From positions 42,899-106,898 of the forward strand of contig CAMDEA010000005.1 in the NCBI GenBank assembly GCA_945893045.1: a stretch of 64,000 bases of DNA, in the 5' to 3' direction. This stretch comes from Planctomyces sp. SH-PL62 (GTDB lineage: Bacteria; Planctomycetota; Planctomycetia; Planctomycetales; Planctomycetaceae). Shown in pieces: positions 8,552-17,439 of this stretch. Positions within the stretch are counted from its first letter, which is position 1. Each line of letters begins with the position of its first letter. The notes below the pieces were generated by a model. It did not search any database, had not been told where the DNA came from, and saw nothing but the letters and a program-made list of their open reading frames with translations. The position numbers were made by a program, and so were the translations under genes.

Positions 8552-10156
8552 TCACGGCTTGATGCCACAGTCAGCGGCCCACGATTGCCACCTCGACGCA
8601 AGCTGTTGAACCAATTCCGGGCGCTGTTCGGCGAGGTTCGTGGTTTCGGTGCCATCGCGGGCGAGATCGTACAGTTCCCACGGTGCGCTCGCGTTGGGAC
8701 GAATGATCTTCCAATCCCCTTCGCGGAGAACCTGATGCTGCGGCACTCGCCACGCGAGGAACTCGTGAGCGGCCCGCGTCTCGCCGCGAAACAGCGGAGC
8801 CAAGCTGCGGCCATCCAGTGGCAGCGGTTTGCGGCCATTGAGTTCCGTGGGGTACTTCGCGCCGGCGAGTTCCATGCACGTCGGCATCAAGTCGATCAGA
8901 TGGCCGACGTCGTGTACGACCTGTCCGCGAGCCGCGATCCCGCGCGACCAGTGCGCGATGAGCGGCGTGCGAATGCCCCCTTCATAGCCCGTGAGTTTGG
9001 TCGCTCGGAACGGCGTGTTACTGGTCAGCGCCCATGCGAGTCCGTAAGCGGAGAACGTGTCATGCGGGCCGGGCAGATTTTGCGGCCCGCTGCCGTGTCG
9101 AATGGCCACGCCGTCGCGCCGCCAGGTGCTGTTCGTCGCCAATCCCGGAGCGAAGCCCAGCATCCGATCCACCGGCGTCAAGCCGCCGTCCGGTGCCGCT
9201 CCGTTGTCCGAGAGGAATAGCACCAGCGTGTTCTCCAACTGACCACGCTCACGCAGCGCTTCGAGTATCCGTCCCGTGCTGCGATCAATGGCCGCGACTT
9301 GAGCCGCGTAAACCGCCATCCGTTCGGCCTGCCAATCCGGAGACTTGTCAGCCGCCCAGTCGTGAATCTCTTTGGGCCGCGGCGCGGCCAACCACTCATC
9401 GGGGACGAGCCTCATCTCGCGCTGACGTTCTCGCCGCGCGGCCTGCGATTTATCCCAGCCAAGCTCGCGATAGCGGGCGCGATGTGGTGCGATGTCTGAC
9501 TCGCGCGCGTGCAACGGCCAATGCGGCGCGATGTGCGCCACGTACAAAAAGAACGGCTGCTGTTTCGACTCCGGCTGGCGAGCGGCCTCTTTCAGAAACT
9601 GGAGCGCGTGCTCGGTCAGCGCATCGGTGAGATAGAAATCGGCCGGTAGCGTCACTCGCTGTTCGTCGAGGTAAAACGGATTCGCCTGCACTTCATGAAA
9701 GTAGCTGATCTTCCCCGCGCACATCGGCCCGAAGAATCGCTGAAACCCACGCTTCGCCGGCAGATCGGGATCCTGCCACTTGCCAACCATCATCGTGTGA
9801 TAGCCCGCTCGTTGCAGTCCCTCGCCGATCGTGATGCTGCGCGAGAAATCGCTCGGCTGATTCCAGTTCGTGCCCGAGTGCCCGATCCGCTGCGCATACA
9901 ACCCCGTGAGCAACGCCGCTCGCGACGGCCCGCAGACCGCGTTGTTGTAAAACTGCGTGAACCGCAATCCGCCCGCCGCGAGTGCATCCAGATGCGGCGT
10001 CGGAATCTCGCCGCCATAACAGCCCAAATCCGACCAACCCAAATCATCCGCAAGAATGAGCACAATATTCGGCCGCGACTCAACCGCCGTCAGCGGAACG
10101 GTCATAGTCAGGACAATGGCGACGACAACCGGGAGCATCGACAAGACTGGCTTCAT
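8552..10156 (-). CDS. Sulfatase (arylsulfatase-like, formylglycine type)
   Basis: 534-aa exported hydrolase that removes sulfate esters, probably from sulfated polysaccharide. Seen: signal peptide, N-terminal metal site RPNIVLILADDLGWSD (Asp pair), the activation motif CGPSRAALLTG (Cys 75, to be converted to formylglycine), and C-terminal metal residues in LVLFLSDNGAAPDGG. ATG 10156 is preferred to the upstream GTG at 10189 because it starts the signal peptide and has a GGAG upstream. It is the first of four sulfatases encoded on this strand within 12 kb. No formylglycine-generating enzyme is in the window. Confidence 0.92.
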   Translation of the reverse strand: MKPVLSMLPVVVAIVLTMTVPLTAVESRPNIVLILADDLGWSDLGCYGGEIPTPHLDALAAGGLRFTQFYNNAVCGPSRAALLTGLYAQRIGHSGTNWNQPSDFSRSITIGEGLQRAGYHTMMVGKWQDPDLPAKRGFQRFFGPMCAGKISYFHEVQANPFYLDEQRVTLPADFYLTDALTEHALQFLKEAARQPESKQQPFFLYVAHIAPHWPLHARESDIAPHRARYRELGWDKSQAARRERQREMRLVPDEWLAAPRPKEIHDWAADKSPDWQAERMAVYAAQVAAIDRSTGRILEALRERGQLENTLVLFLSDNGAAPDGGLTPVDRMLGFAPGLATNSTWRRDGVAIRHGSGPQNLPGPHDTFSAYGLAWALTSNTPFRATKLTGYEGGIRTPLIAHWSRGIAARGQVVHDVGHLIDLMPTCMELAGAKYPTELNGRKPLPLDGRSLAPLFRGETRAAHEFLAWRVPQHQVLREGDWKIIRPNASAPWELYDLARDGTETTNLAEQRPELVQQLASRWQSWAADCGIKP

Positions 10157-10185
10157 GAAATCCCGTCTCCGTCTGGTCAGTTCGC

Positions 10186-10485
10186 TCACTTATTTGCGAC
10201 TCTCGTTCGCTTTTTGGGGACTAAGCGAATCAGTGTTCGGAGCGCTTGATTGACGGCATCGGAATCGGGGAAGTACTCGCGCACATCCTGCGCCAACATG
10301 ACCGCGCCATCTTCCAGCGTAAAGTGTTGGATCGAGATCGTTCCGTCCGTTCGGTGAATCTTTACGGAGTGTCCACGTCGATACGCTTGGGAATGTTTCC
10401 CGCGCAAACCCTTGGTGAAGTCGTATTCCGGAAGCAAGTCTGGTGTGCCGCGTGACGGCTTAGTTTTCTTGGGCGTTTTGTTCAT
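10186..10485 (-). CDS. Putative antitoxin of a BrnT-type toxin-antitoxin pair
   Basis: About 99 aa, basic, beginning MNKTPKKTKPS. The core LLPEYDFTKGLRGKHSQAYRRGH resembles small proteins containing PEYDF-x-x-G-x-RGK that often lie beside BrnT/RelE-like toxins; this is not the canonical ribbon-helix-helix BrnA. The C-terminal YFPDSDAVNQALRTLIRLV fits a short DNA-binding or dimerisation helix. The reading frame overlaps the toxin gene by 26 bases, so the two are translationally coupled, toxin first. The track start at 10500 (five residues earlier) is possible. Confidence 0.6.
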   Translation of the reverse strand: MNKTPKKTKPSRGTPDLLPEYDFTKGLRGKHSQAYRRGHSVKIHRTDGTISIQHFTLEDGAVMLAQDVREYFPDSDAVNQALRTLIRLVPKKRTRVANK

Positions 10486-10750
10486 AAGTTTTCCGCTCAA
10501 ATTTGGTCGCCTTGCGGCAACTGATGATCCGAATATTCGCCTCGCGATCAGTGTAGGACACCACCAACACTCGGCCCCGAGCCGAGGTTCCTATGTCGAT
10601 GAACCGCTCTTCTTCGTCGGAATGTGCTGCGTCGTGAATGGTGAGCGACCGCGGATCATTGAAGACCGACTTCGCCTCGTCAAAACCCACACCATGCTTC
10701 TGATGATTTAAGTGGTCCTTCGCTTCGTCCCATTCAAAAGTCAGTGCCAT
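10460..10750 (-). CDS. BrnT-family toxin (DUF497)
   Basis: 96-aa protein matching the BrnT/DUF497 pattern: FEWDEAKDHLNHQKHGVGFDEAKSVFNDP at the N-terminus, EERFIDIGTSARGRVLVVSYTDR in the middle, and IRIISCRKATKFERKTYE at the end. BrnT is a RelE-fold ribonuclease that blocks translation. The gene comes first in the pair and overlaps the downstream antitoxin gene, the order seen in brnTA loci. The start ATG lies within the tail of a small unconvincing ORF (10734-10928). Confidence 0.8.
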   Translation of the reverse strand: MALTFEWDEAKDHLNHQKHGVGFDEAKSVFNDPRSLTIHDAAHSDEEERFIDIGTSARGRVLVVSYTDREANIRIISCRKATKFERKTYEQNAQEN

Positions 10751-11121
10751 ACAGCGAACGCTCCAATTCAGAAAACGCTTCGGTGAGCCATTTGAGCACG
10801 ACCAGAAACGTCACCCGTTGCAGCGACCGTTCCTGAGCCGCTTCATTGCGCCCACGGTTCATTTCGACGTCAGATTTCTCCGTTCTTTTTTCGGTATTCA
10901 GTCTGACGCGACCTGAAACTTTCGACAAGCCGTTATTTCAATCAAGGCTCAAACGCATCATTCCCATCACCTCCATCGGCCGCGTCACCGAATCCGTACT
11001 ACGCCTCAACCGCCCCAAACTCGTTCAGGCGAGAGCACTCTGGAATGCGGAACTGAAACGACGTCGGGGCGGCTAATGGTACGACCGACGGATGCAAGCT
11101 TTGTCCCCGTTGGCCAACTCG
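10751..11121. other. 371-bp gap with no recognisable gene
   Basis: It holds two small overlapping ORFs on opposite strands (10734-10928 reverse, 10846-11076 forward) with no family resemblance, somewhat lower GC than the flanks around 10860-10960, and no long inverted repeat. The promoter of the toxin-antitoxin pair is presumably here, but no clear element is visible. Confidence 0.5.
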
Positions 11122-14100
11122 TCATCCAGTCGCCTGTCGCGCCAATTCGCGAAACAGTCTGGCCGGAACCGCATGTTGAAGATTCCAGACGATGCTGATC
11201 GGTCGGTTGCCTTGGTGTGACACGTATTCGCATGGACCAAGAAACGTGTACGGAGCCGACATGCCAGAGACCAACTCGCGAGTTTCTCGGACGAAGAGCA
11301 ACGGAGAATATCCCATTTGACGATGCTGAATGTACCGCTGGCCGGTTGGTGTATTGACCGCGGTGCTGCTCTGCGATTGCCAATGGAACAAGTCGTGCGA
11401 GATGAGATAGTCCTCGTACATCGTTGTTGGCGAATAATCCTCCACAGACTTTTGCAGCGTCACGAAGAATGCGTCGATTTTCGACTGAGCGAGGTGCAAC
11501 ACGCCTTCCCGCTGGTCTGGTCGATTAGCGAGTGACCAGTGGCCAAGGCCGACGAGAATCTCATCGCGTGTGTACCGGGCATGGATTGTCAGCGGGCCGC
11601 CCGCGTCCAAGTTCTGACCAGAGCTGTGCGTCGGCGCGTTTGCGAGCTGATATTCGAGAATCGTTCGTAAGTCGGAAACCGCTGACGAGTTTTGCCGTAG
11701 CCGATCATCCGCTTCTTCTATCGTCCATCCTCTGCTCTGGTCCCCCCAAAGCGTGACATGCAGCATCTCGATGACTCGGTCGGTTCCGGCTGCGTGTGAC
11801 TGGTTGAGCTCGATACGAGCGATGTACGACAACAACTCGCGAATTTGCGTGACCGAATCGATGTGGCAAAGTCGTCGGAGCCCTTTTGCCAGTCGCTCCT
11901 GGTCTGGGTCCTCTGGCTTGGGAATTAGCCCCGCATCGGCAAGGAGTTGCGACCAGAGGCCGCGTTTCAGAAGTTCGTCGAGCGATGTGTCGAGAAAGTC
12001 CAGTGTTTCGGCGATAGATGGTGGCCGTCCGAGGTACCGGCCTAGCTCACGAATGCTGCCAACCATTCGTGGCCGGAGAAGCCGGACTGACTCACGAACA
12101 TTGTCGAGCACTCGCTGCTGCGCGACGCGCTCGAGTTGGATGACGCAGCCGCTTGGCAGATGTGGGAATCCATGTTCGATTTCACTGTCGAGACGGCCAT
12201 TCGGTCTCGTGCTCAGCGCCCGAAATCTCGCGGCAAACCGGAATTCCCTGCGCTGTGCACCAATGAAGTCGAGAACGGTCAGACAGTCCTTTTCGTCGTG
12301 CAGCCGCAGGCCACGACCAAACTGCTGAAGGTAAACGGTCAGACTTTCGGTCGGACGCAGGAACAACACAGTGTCGACTTCTGGGATGTCGACTCCTTCG
12401 TTGTAGAGATCGACGACAAAAATGAAGTTCACTTCGCGTGCACGGAGGCGATCTTGAACTGAGTGCCGAATTTCGTCGCTTGAGTCCCCGGTCAGCGCGG
12501 CTGCGGGAAGACCATGCGAATTGAAAAACCGCGCCATGAATTCTGCATGGGCCACACTGACGCAGAAACCAAGCCCGCGAGCCCGAAGTGGGTTCAGCAA
12601 AATCTCATGGACCTTATCCAGAATGAGACTCGCACGGGCATCGTTCCCTGTATAGACGCGGTCCAAATCTTCAACGCGGTATCCGCCGCGCTGCCACGTC
12701 AGACCTTCCAGGTTGACTGAATCCGCGACGCCAAAATACTGGAACGGGCACAAGAGCCGCCGATTGATCGCATCCGGCAGCCGAATCTCGGCACTTGTCC
12801 GTCCGCCAAACCAATGCAGGACATCAAGCTGATCGGTTCGCTCCGGTGTCGCAGTTAATCCCAAAAGGATTCGAGGTTGCACATGATCAAGTAACTGACG
12901 GTAGCTTGGTGCCGCTGCGTGGTGAAACTCATCGACAACGATGTAACCAAACTCGTCAGGTGGGTGTCGCCACAGTTCGCGAGAGTTGTAACTTTGGATT
13001 GAGCAGAACAAATGGCGAGTCTGTTCGGGGTCTCTTCCGCCGACGAGTAGATCACCAAAGTTCTGGTCACGAAGAACGCCTCGGAAGGCACCGAGTGACT
13101 GCTGCAAAATCTCTTCGCGGTGAGCGACGAACAGGAGAGACGGCTTGGTGCCCGATTCGCGGCACGTGCGGGCATAGTCGAATGCAGCAATCATCGTCTT
13201 GCCGGTGCCGGTGGCGGCAACAATCAGGTGTCGGTGCTTTTGCTGGACTTCCCGTTCCGCAGCAAGAACATCAAGGATTTCTTCCTGAAATGGATACGGA
13301 CGAAGGTCAAACATGAACGCTGCTCTCGGCTCATTGGCACTTGCCCTTTCGTGCGCGATCGCTCGCCTCATCCGTTCGGGAGCATCGCCGCTGAAGACTT
13401 GGAATTCATCGTCCTGCCAATAGGTCTCAAAGCTTCCGCTAATTTTCTCCCACAGGTACGGCAACTCGTAATGGCTGATTTTCGTGGTCCATTCGAGACC
13501 TTCGGAAAGGGCCGCGTTCGAGAGATTTGCTGATCCCACGTACGCGCTGCCGAACCCTGTTTCCCGGTGGAAGATGTAAGCCTTCGCGTGCAACCGCGTA
13601 CGTTTCGTGTCGTAGCTGACCCGAATCTCGGTGTTCGGGAGTCGGGCGATTTCTTCGACCGCCTTCGGATCGGTTGCGCCCATGTAGCTGGTCGTTATCA
13701 CCCGAATGCGCGGGCCAATTGCACACGGCCTCGCTGCAACTTGGCGCAGATCCTCCACCAATACTCGAAGGCCGCTCCATTTAATGAACGAACACAGGAT
13801 GTCGATCCGGTCCGCCGTCGCGATCTCCTTGCGAAGCTGGCTGCCGAGACTTGGGTCCAATCGGGATCCCGTCAACAAAGCAGAACGCGCCAACGGCGTA
13901 TCTGGCCGTTCGCATGAAGTCCCGGCGTGATTGGCGTGAACCGCGAGAAGACGCCGGAAAGGCGTCGAGATACTCAGGGCGTCTGTCCAATCGCTGCCCA
14001 ATTCCTCAGTCAACATTGTGATGATGCGATCGACCAAGCGCTTCTGTCGCTCCGCCGCGTCTCCACCACGGAACACCGCGAGGCTATTCGCAAGGACATG

Positions 14101-14238
14101 TTCGAGATACTGCGCGATTGCCGAATGGGAGTCTTCTGAATCGATTGGCGCGAGCGCATACAACCGTGGATCAACCAATTGTTCGAGGTCGCGCTGTAGA
14201 GCGACGGTCACGAGCTGCTCATAGAGTCCAGTCAGCAC
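11122..14238 (-). CDS. PLD-like nuclease / SF2 helicase / DUF3427 fusion protein
   Basis: 1038-aa protein with three regions. Roughly residues 120-260 form a phospholipase-D-like domain with the HxK...N core (HAKAYIFHRETGFGSAYVGSANLSN). Roughly 320-660 form an SF2 helicase: Walker A AATGTGKT, box II as VVDEFHHA, motif III GLTATPERTD, motif VI QFGRGLRLHD. The C-terminal third matches DUF3427 in position and style. Such proteins are regarded as DNA-processing or defence enzymes related to type III restriction helicases; no separate methyltransferase is nearby. The GTG start has GAGG about 11 bases upstream. It sits next to a toxin-antitoxin pair and between sulfatase genes, consistent with acquisition by transfer (inference). 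Confidence 0.85.
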   Translation of the reverse strand: MLTGLYEQLVTVALQRDLEQLVDPRLYALAPIDSEDSHSAIAQYLEHVLANSLAVFRGGDAAERQKRLVDRIITMLTEELGSDWTDALSISTPFRRLLAVHANHAGTSCERPDTPLARSALLTGSRLDPSLGSQLRKEIATADRIDILCSFIKWSGLRVLVEDLRQVAARPCAIGPRIRVITTSYMGATDPKAVEEIARLPNTEIRVSYDTKRTRLHAKAYIFHRETGFGSAYVGSANLSNAALSEGLEWTTKISHYELPYLWEKISGSFETYWQDDEFQVFSGDAPERMRRAIAHERASANEPRAAFMFDLRPYPFQEEILDVLAAEREVQQKHRHLIVAATGTGKTMIAAFDYARTCRESGTKPSLLFVAHREEILQQSLGAFRGVLRDQNFGDLLVGGRDPEQTRHLFCSIQSYNSRELWRHPPDEFGYIVVDEFHHAAAPSYRQLLDHVQPRILLGLTATPERTDQLDVLHWFGGRTSAEIRLPDAINRRLLCPFQYFGVADSVNLEGLTWQRGGYRVEDLDRVYTGNDARASLILDKVHEILLNPLRARGLGFCVSVAHAEFMARFFNSHGLPAAALTGDSSDEIRHSVQDRLRAREVNFIFVVDLYNEGVDIPEVDTVLFLRPTESLTVYLQQFGRGLRLHDEKDCLTVLDFIGAQRREFRFAARFRALSTRPNGRLDSEIEHGFPHLPSGCVIQLERVAQQRVLDNVRESVRLLRPRMVGSIRELGRYLGRPPSIAETLDFLDTSLDELLKRGLWSQLLADAGLIPKPEDPDQERLAKGLRRLCHIDSVTQIRELLSYIARIELNQSHAAGTDRVIEMLHVTLWGDQSRGWTIEEADDRLRQNSSAVSDLRTILEYQLANAPTHSSGQNLDAGGPLTIHARYTRDEILVGLGHWSLANRPDQREGVLHLAQSKIDAFFVTLQKSVEDYSPTTMYEDYLISHDLFHWQSQSSTAVNTPTGQRYIQHRQMGYSPLLFVRETRELVSGMSAPYTFLGPCEYVSHQGNRPISIVWNLQHAVPARLFRELARQATG

Positions 14239-14416
14239 GGTGCGAGGTCCTCAAACTTTACGATGAAAACTGCGTTGGATTGTACTCGTACCGCCGCCGA
14301 TCTTCGCATTCACTACTACCTCTCGTTGGGCAGCGAAGCCAGCTGAAATGGTGATCGTTGGCAAGCACGCGCTTGCAGCCATGACGTATCGAGTCTCGGT
14401 CGCTGTGCGGCAAGTG

Positions 14417-15898
14417 TCACATTGCTGGGACAGCTCGGCGGAATGCCGCCTCGTAAACCACTTCACCGTTGACGTCGCAGAGGTGGAATGTGATTTGGCT
14501 TTGCTGGCCGTCGGGACGCAGTTCGATGGACAGGAAGCCGCCCTTCACGCGGTGGAAGCGGTGATAGGTTTTGTTTTCGCCCGGGGTTCCGCCCGCGTGC
14601 GAATCGCTCGCCGCACCGACGCTGAATTCTTGAGTTCCGGCGGTCGGATGCACCGAATGGTACTGCCAATGCCGGTCGCCGCAGATGACGAAGAAGTTGT
14701 CGGGGACATGCTGCTTGAGCCACTGGCGGAGTTCGTTGCCTTCGTGAGCGAAGCTGGTGTTGGAATGATTATCGTTCTTGTTCGCTCGATCCGGACCGAC
14801 CAGCGGTGTGGGGCTGATGAGCAACTTCCAAGTGGCGGTGCTCTCCTGAACCGTGCGTTTGAACCACGCCTTTTGCTCGGTGCCCCAGATGGTTTTGTCC
14901 GGGCCGTCAGGCAGCTTGTTGGGCGAGCGGAAGTCGCGGCCGTCGGTGAACCAGATTTGCAGATCGCGGCCCCAGCGAAATGTGCGATAGCTCGGCTCGC
15001 TGATCGGAGCCTGCTGTCGGAAGATTTTCTGGCCTTCGGCAAACGTCAGCTCACCGGCCTTCATGCCGGGCCACGAGTCGTCGCTGAGCGTGTCGTGATC
15101 GTCTTTCAGCCAGTAGCTCGACGCATTCCGCATCATGGCGACCAGCCGGGGCAGGCTGAACATTCTCTCCCAGTGCAGCCGAGCCAGTGCGGGGGTGACC
15201 GCGCGCGGCTCGTTGCTGTCGTAGTACACGAGATCGCCGGTCATCGTCACGAACTTCGGCTGCAGCGCGAGCATCGACGGATAAATCGGATGCCCGTCCG
15301 CATGATCGCGATCCTGATAGCCTTGGCAGGTCATCACGCAGAAACGAAAGGCACTCGGTGTCGTCGGGACGGGCGCGGTGGAGAACTTGCCACGAAACTC
15401 GCCACTCACTTTGGAGTCGCCGGTCGCCGCCGTTTGACTCAGGTAGTGATACGTGGCGTCGGGTTTCAGGCCGCTCAGCTTGAACTGATGAATGAAGTCC
15501 GTCGCCTCGGTGACATCGACCCATTTGGTTTCGGCCGCGTCGCTCAGGTCGTCTTTCAAGCCGAAACGCAAACGGACTCGGCCGGCCTGACCGGGACAGG
15601 CTCCTTCGATCTGTTCGACCGGGACTGTCGTGGCCTGTTTGTTCTGCCGGTCCACCTTCTTGGGGAACACGACTCCGTCATTGTTGCGTTGCGAATGCTT
15701 CGTGAGCCGCGTCCAAACGATCGCCGAGTTTTCGGTGACCTCGCCGACGCGAGTGCCGGTCGCCTGATGCAATTCCCCCTCCGCCGCCGCAAGGACGCCG
15801 GCCGAGACCGCTCGCGGAAACACGAGTGCTGTTCCCGCAGACGCCGCCAAGAAATCGCGTCGCGTCAGCGAGGCGAGGAAGACGTTGTCATTCGGCAT
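14417..15898 (-). CDS. PhoD-like alkaline phosphatase/phosphodiesterase, Tat-exported
   Basis: 493-aa protein with a twin-arginine signal (SLTRRDFLAASAGTALVF), an N-terminal fibronectin-like PhoD domain (TENSAIVWTRLT), and a metallophosphatase core with metal-binding segments VTMTGDLVYYDSNE, YWLKDDHDTLSDDSW and FVICGDRHWQYHS. PhoD enzymes release phosphate from mono- or diesters outside the cytoplasm using Ca/Fe. It lies 24 bases downstream of a sulfatase gene on the same strand, so the two may be co-transcribed and act on the same substrate or nutrient condition. No Pho box was identified. Confidence 0.88.
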   Translation of the reverse strand: MPNDNVFLASLTRRDFLAASAGTALVFPRAVSAGVLAAAEGELHQATGTRVGEVTENSAIVWTRLTKHSQRNNDGVVFPKKVDRQNKQATTVPVEQIEGACPGQAGRVRLRFGLKDDLSDAAETKWVDVTEATDFIHQFKLSGLKPDATYHYLSQTAATGDSKVSGEFRGKFSTAPVPTTPSAFRFCVMTCQGYQDRDHADGHPIYPSMLALQPKFVTMTGDLVYYDSNEPRAVTPALARLHWERMFSLPRLVAMMRNASSYWLKDDHDTLSDDSWPGMKAGELTFAEGQKIFRQQAPISEPSYRTFRWGRDLQIWFTDGRDFRSPNKLPDGPDKTIWGTEQKAWFKRTVQESTATWKLLISPTPLVGPDRANKNDNHSNTSFAHEGNELRQWLKQHVPDNFFVICGDRHWQYHSVHPTAGTQEFSVGAASDSHAGGTPGENKTYHRFHRVKGGFLSIELRPDGQQSQITFHLCDVNGEVVYEAAFRRAVPAM

Positions 15899-15922
15899 GA
15901 TGAGTTCTCTCCAATGAACGCG

Positions 15923-17326
15923 CTACTTGACGAGGAACTCCGGGCGTTCCTTGGCCAGTTCGCCTTCCCAGGCGGCGAGCCGGCGTTTGAGGTCAACGAA
16001 GGTTTCTGGATTCTGGAACGACACGTCGCGGCGTTCGCCGATGTCCGTGGACAGGTCAAACAGCATCTCGACGTTGCTGTCTTGGATGTATTTCCAATGG
16101 CCATGTCGCACCGCCTTTTGCTGGCGGCCGGTGCGGTCGATGCGCCAGCAGAGCGTGCGCGGTTGCTCCGGCTGTTCGCCGGTGAGGACCGGCAACAGGT
16201 TGATGCCGTCGAACGCAATGTGGGGTAGGCTCCCAGCCTGCCTTTGGGTATTTGAATTGGCAGGCTGGAAGCCTGCCCCACTGATGGCGGCGAACGTTGC
16301 GGTCAGATCCATCGTGATACCGACTTGGTTCGTGACTTTTCCTTTTGGCAGTTTCGCGGGCCAGCGCATCAGGCAGGGGACGCGGATGCCTCCTTCCCAG
16401 AGTGTGGACTTGTGATGGAACAGCGGCGAGTTGTCCGAATATCGCTCGCCGCCGTTGTCGCTGCTGAGCACGAACAGCGTGTTGTCGAGCACGCCCTGCT
16501 TCTCCAATTCGGCCAGCAGCAGGCCGACTCCTTCATCGACCTTCTCGACCATCGCTGCGTAGGTGCGGCGGTCGCCGTCGTACATGTTGGCTTTCGTGAC
16601 GCTCGGTTTTGGACGGCCGGGGGGTTGATACGGAGAATGCACGGCGAGATGCGGCACGTACAGAAAGAACGGCTCACGCGCGTGCTTGCGGACGAACTCG
16701 ACGGCTCGGCGATTGAGCAGGTCGGTGAGGTAGCCATCGACCTTCACTGGCTCCAGGCCGTCGCGCAGCGCGTAGGTGCCGTCGTAGTACGAGTGCGTGT
16801 AGTAGTCGCAGTGACCGAGCAGCTCGCCGAAGTATTCGTCGAAGCCATGCTTGGTCGGATTGAATTCGTCTTTGTAGCCGAGATGCCATTTGCCGAATGC
16901 TCCGGTGGCATAGCCGGCGGCCTTGAGCATCTTCGGCAGCGTCGGCACGGACGTCGGCAGGCCGAGCGAATGAAAGTCCGGCTCCGACACCCATTCATTG
17001 CCCTTGCGACGGAAGGACTCCGCCGAGAAGCCCATCGCCCACTCGAAGCCGACTCGCTGCTGCCAGCGGCCGGTGATGAACCCGCAGCGCGTCGGGGTGC
17101 AGACCGGAGCGTTGGCGTAGAAGTCGGTGAACTTGACCCCTTCGCGCGCGAGTCGGTCGATGTTCGGCGTGCGAATGTCCTTCGCACCATACGGGCCGGA
17201 GTCGGCATAACCGAAGTCATCGATCAGCACGAAGACGATGTTGGGTCGCGACTCGGCCGCCGCGAGCGGGCGAATGCCTGTCAACATGGTGGCAACGAAC
17301 AACAGAAGTGAGACAGCGAGCTTCAT
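15923..17326 (-). CDS. Sulfatase carrying an in-frame repeat insertion
   Basis: 467-aa exported sulfatase. Signal peptide, RPNIVFVLIDDFGYAD metal site, and CTPTRCGFITG (Cys 76) as formylglycine motif; C-terminal metal site VLSSDNGGERYSD. At about residues 347-367 the sequence reads SGAGFQPANSNTQRQAGSLPHI between MDLTATFAAI and FDGINLLPVLTG, where related sulfatases have a short turn. The inserted codons come from a 62-bp palindromic repeat (16220-16281), so the protein contains translated repeat DNA at a surface loop near the C-terminal domain. The enzyme is probably still active because the core motifs are intact. Confidence 0.92.
   Translation of the reverse strand: MKLAVSLLLFVATMLTGIRPLAAAESRPNIVFVLIDDFGYADSGPYGAKDIRTPNIDRLAREGVKFTDFYANAPVCTPTRCGFITGRWQQRVGFEWAMGFSAESFRRKGNEWVSEPDFHSLGLPTSVPTLPKMLKAAGYATGAFGKWHLGYKDEFNPTKHGFDEYFGELLGHCDYYTHSYYDGTYALRDGLEPVKVDGYLTDLLNRRAVEFVRKHAREPFFLYVPHLAVHSPYQPPGRPKPSVTKANMYDGDRRTYAAMVEKVDEGVGLLLAELEKQGVLDNTLFVLSSDNGGERYSDNSPLFHHKSTLWEGGIRVPCLMRWPAKLPKGKVTNQVGITMDLTATFAAISGAGFQPANSNTQRQAGSLPHIAFDGINLLPVLTGEQPEQPRTLCWRIDRTGRQQKAVRHGHWKYIQDSNVEMLFDLSTDIGERRDVSFQNPETFVDLKRRLAAWEGELAKERPEFLVK
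16220..16281. repeat. Palindromic repeat inside a sulfatase gene
   Basis: Arms GTGGGGTAGGCTCCCAGCCT and GGCAGGCTGGAAGCCTGCCC with a short spacer. It is translated in frame as GFQPANSNTQRQAGSLPHI. Confidence 0.88.
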
Positions 17327-17357
17327 GGGACGCCTGTGGGAAATGGATGACTCTGTC

Positions 17358-17416
17358 GTAGACCGGACGCCTACGTCCGGTCATTCAACAGTTCGGACGT
17401 AGGCGTCCGAACGACG
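17358..17416. repeat. Paired GTAG hairpin repeat, family A, copy 3
   Basis: GTAG-ACCGGACG-CCTA-CGTCCGGT then TTCGGACG-TAGG-CGTCCGAA with a degenerate right foot (CGAC). Opposite orientation to copies 1 and 2; lies between two sulfatase genes. Confidence 0.9.
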
Positions 17417-17439
17417 TTGGATTGCACGAAGGGTGAAGA

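Noticed and set aside
10734-10928. 64-aa reverse ORF upstream of the BrnT toxin
   Set aside because: No family match, overlaps the toxin start by 17 bases, and no clear ribosome binding site; could be real but not supported.
14251-14466. 71-aa reverse ORF
   Set aside because: Overlaps the end of the PhoD-like gene and has no recognisable features.
14348-16228. 626-aa forward ORF
   Set aside because: Antisense to the PhoD-like and sulfatase genes; composition reflects GC-rich codon shadow and no domain is recognisable.
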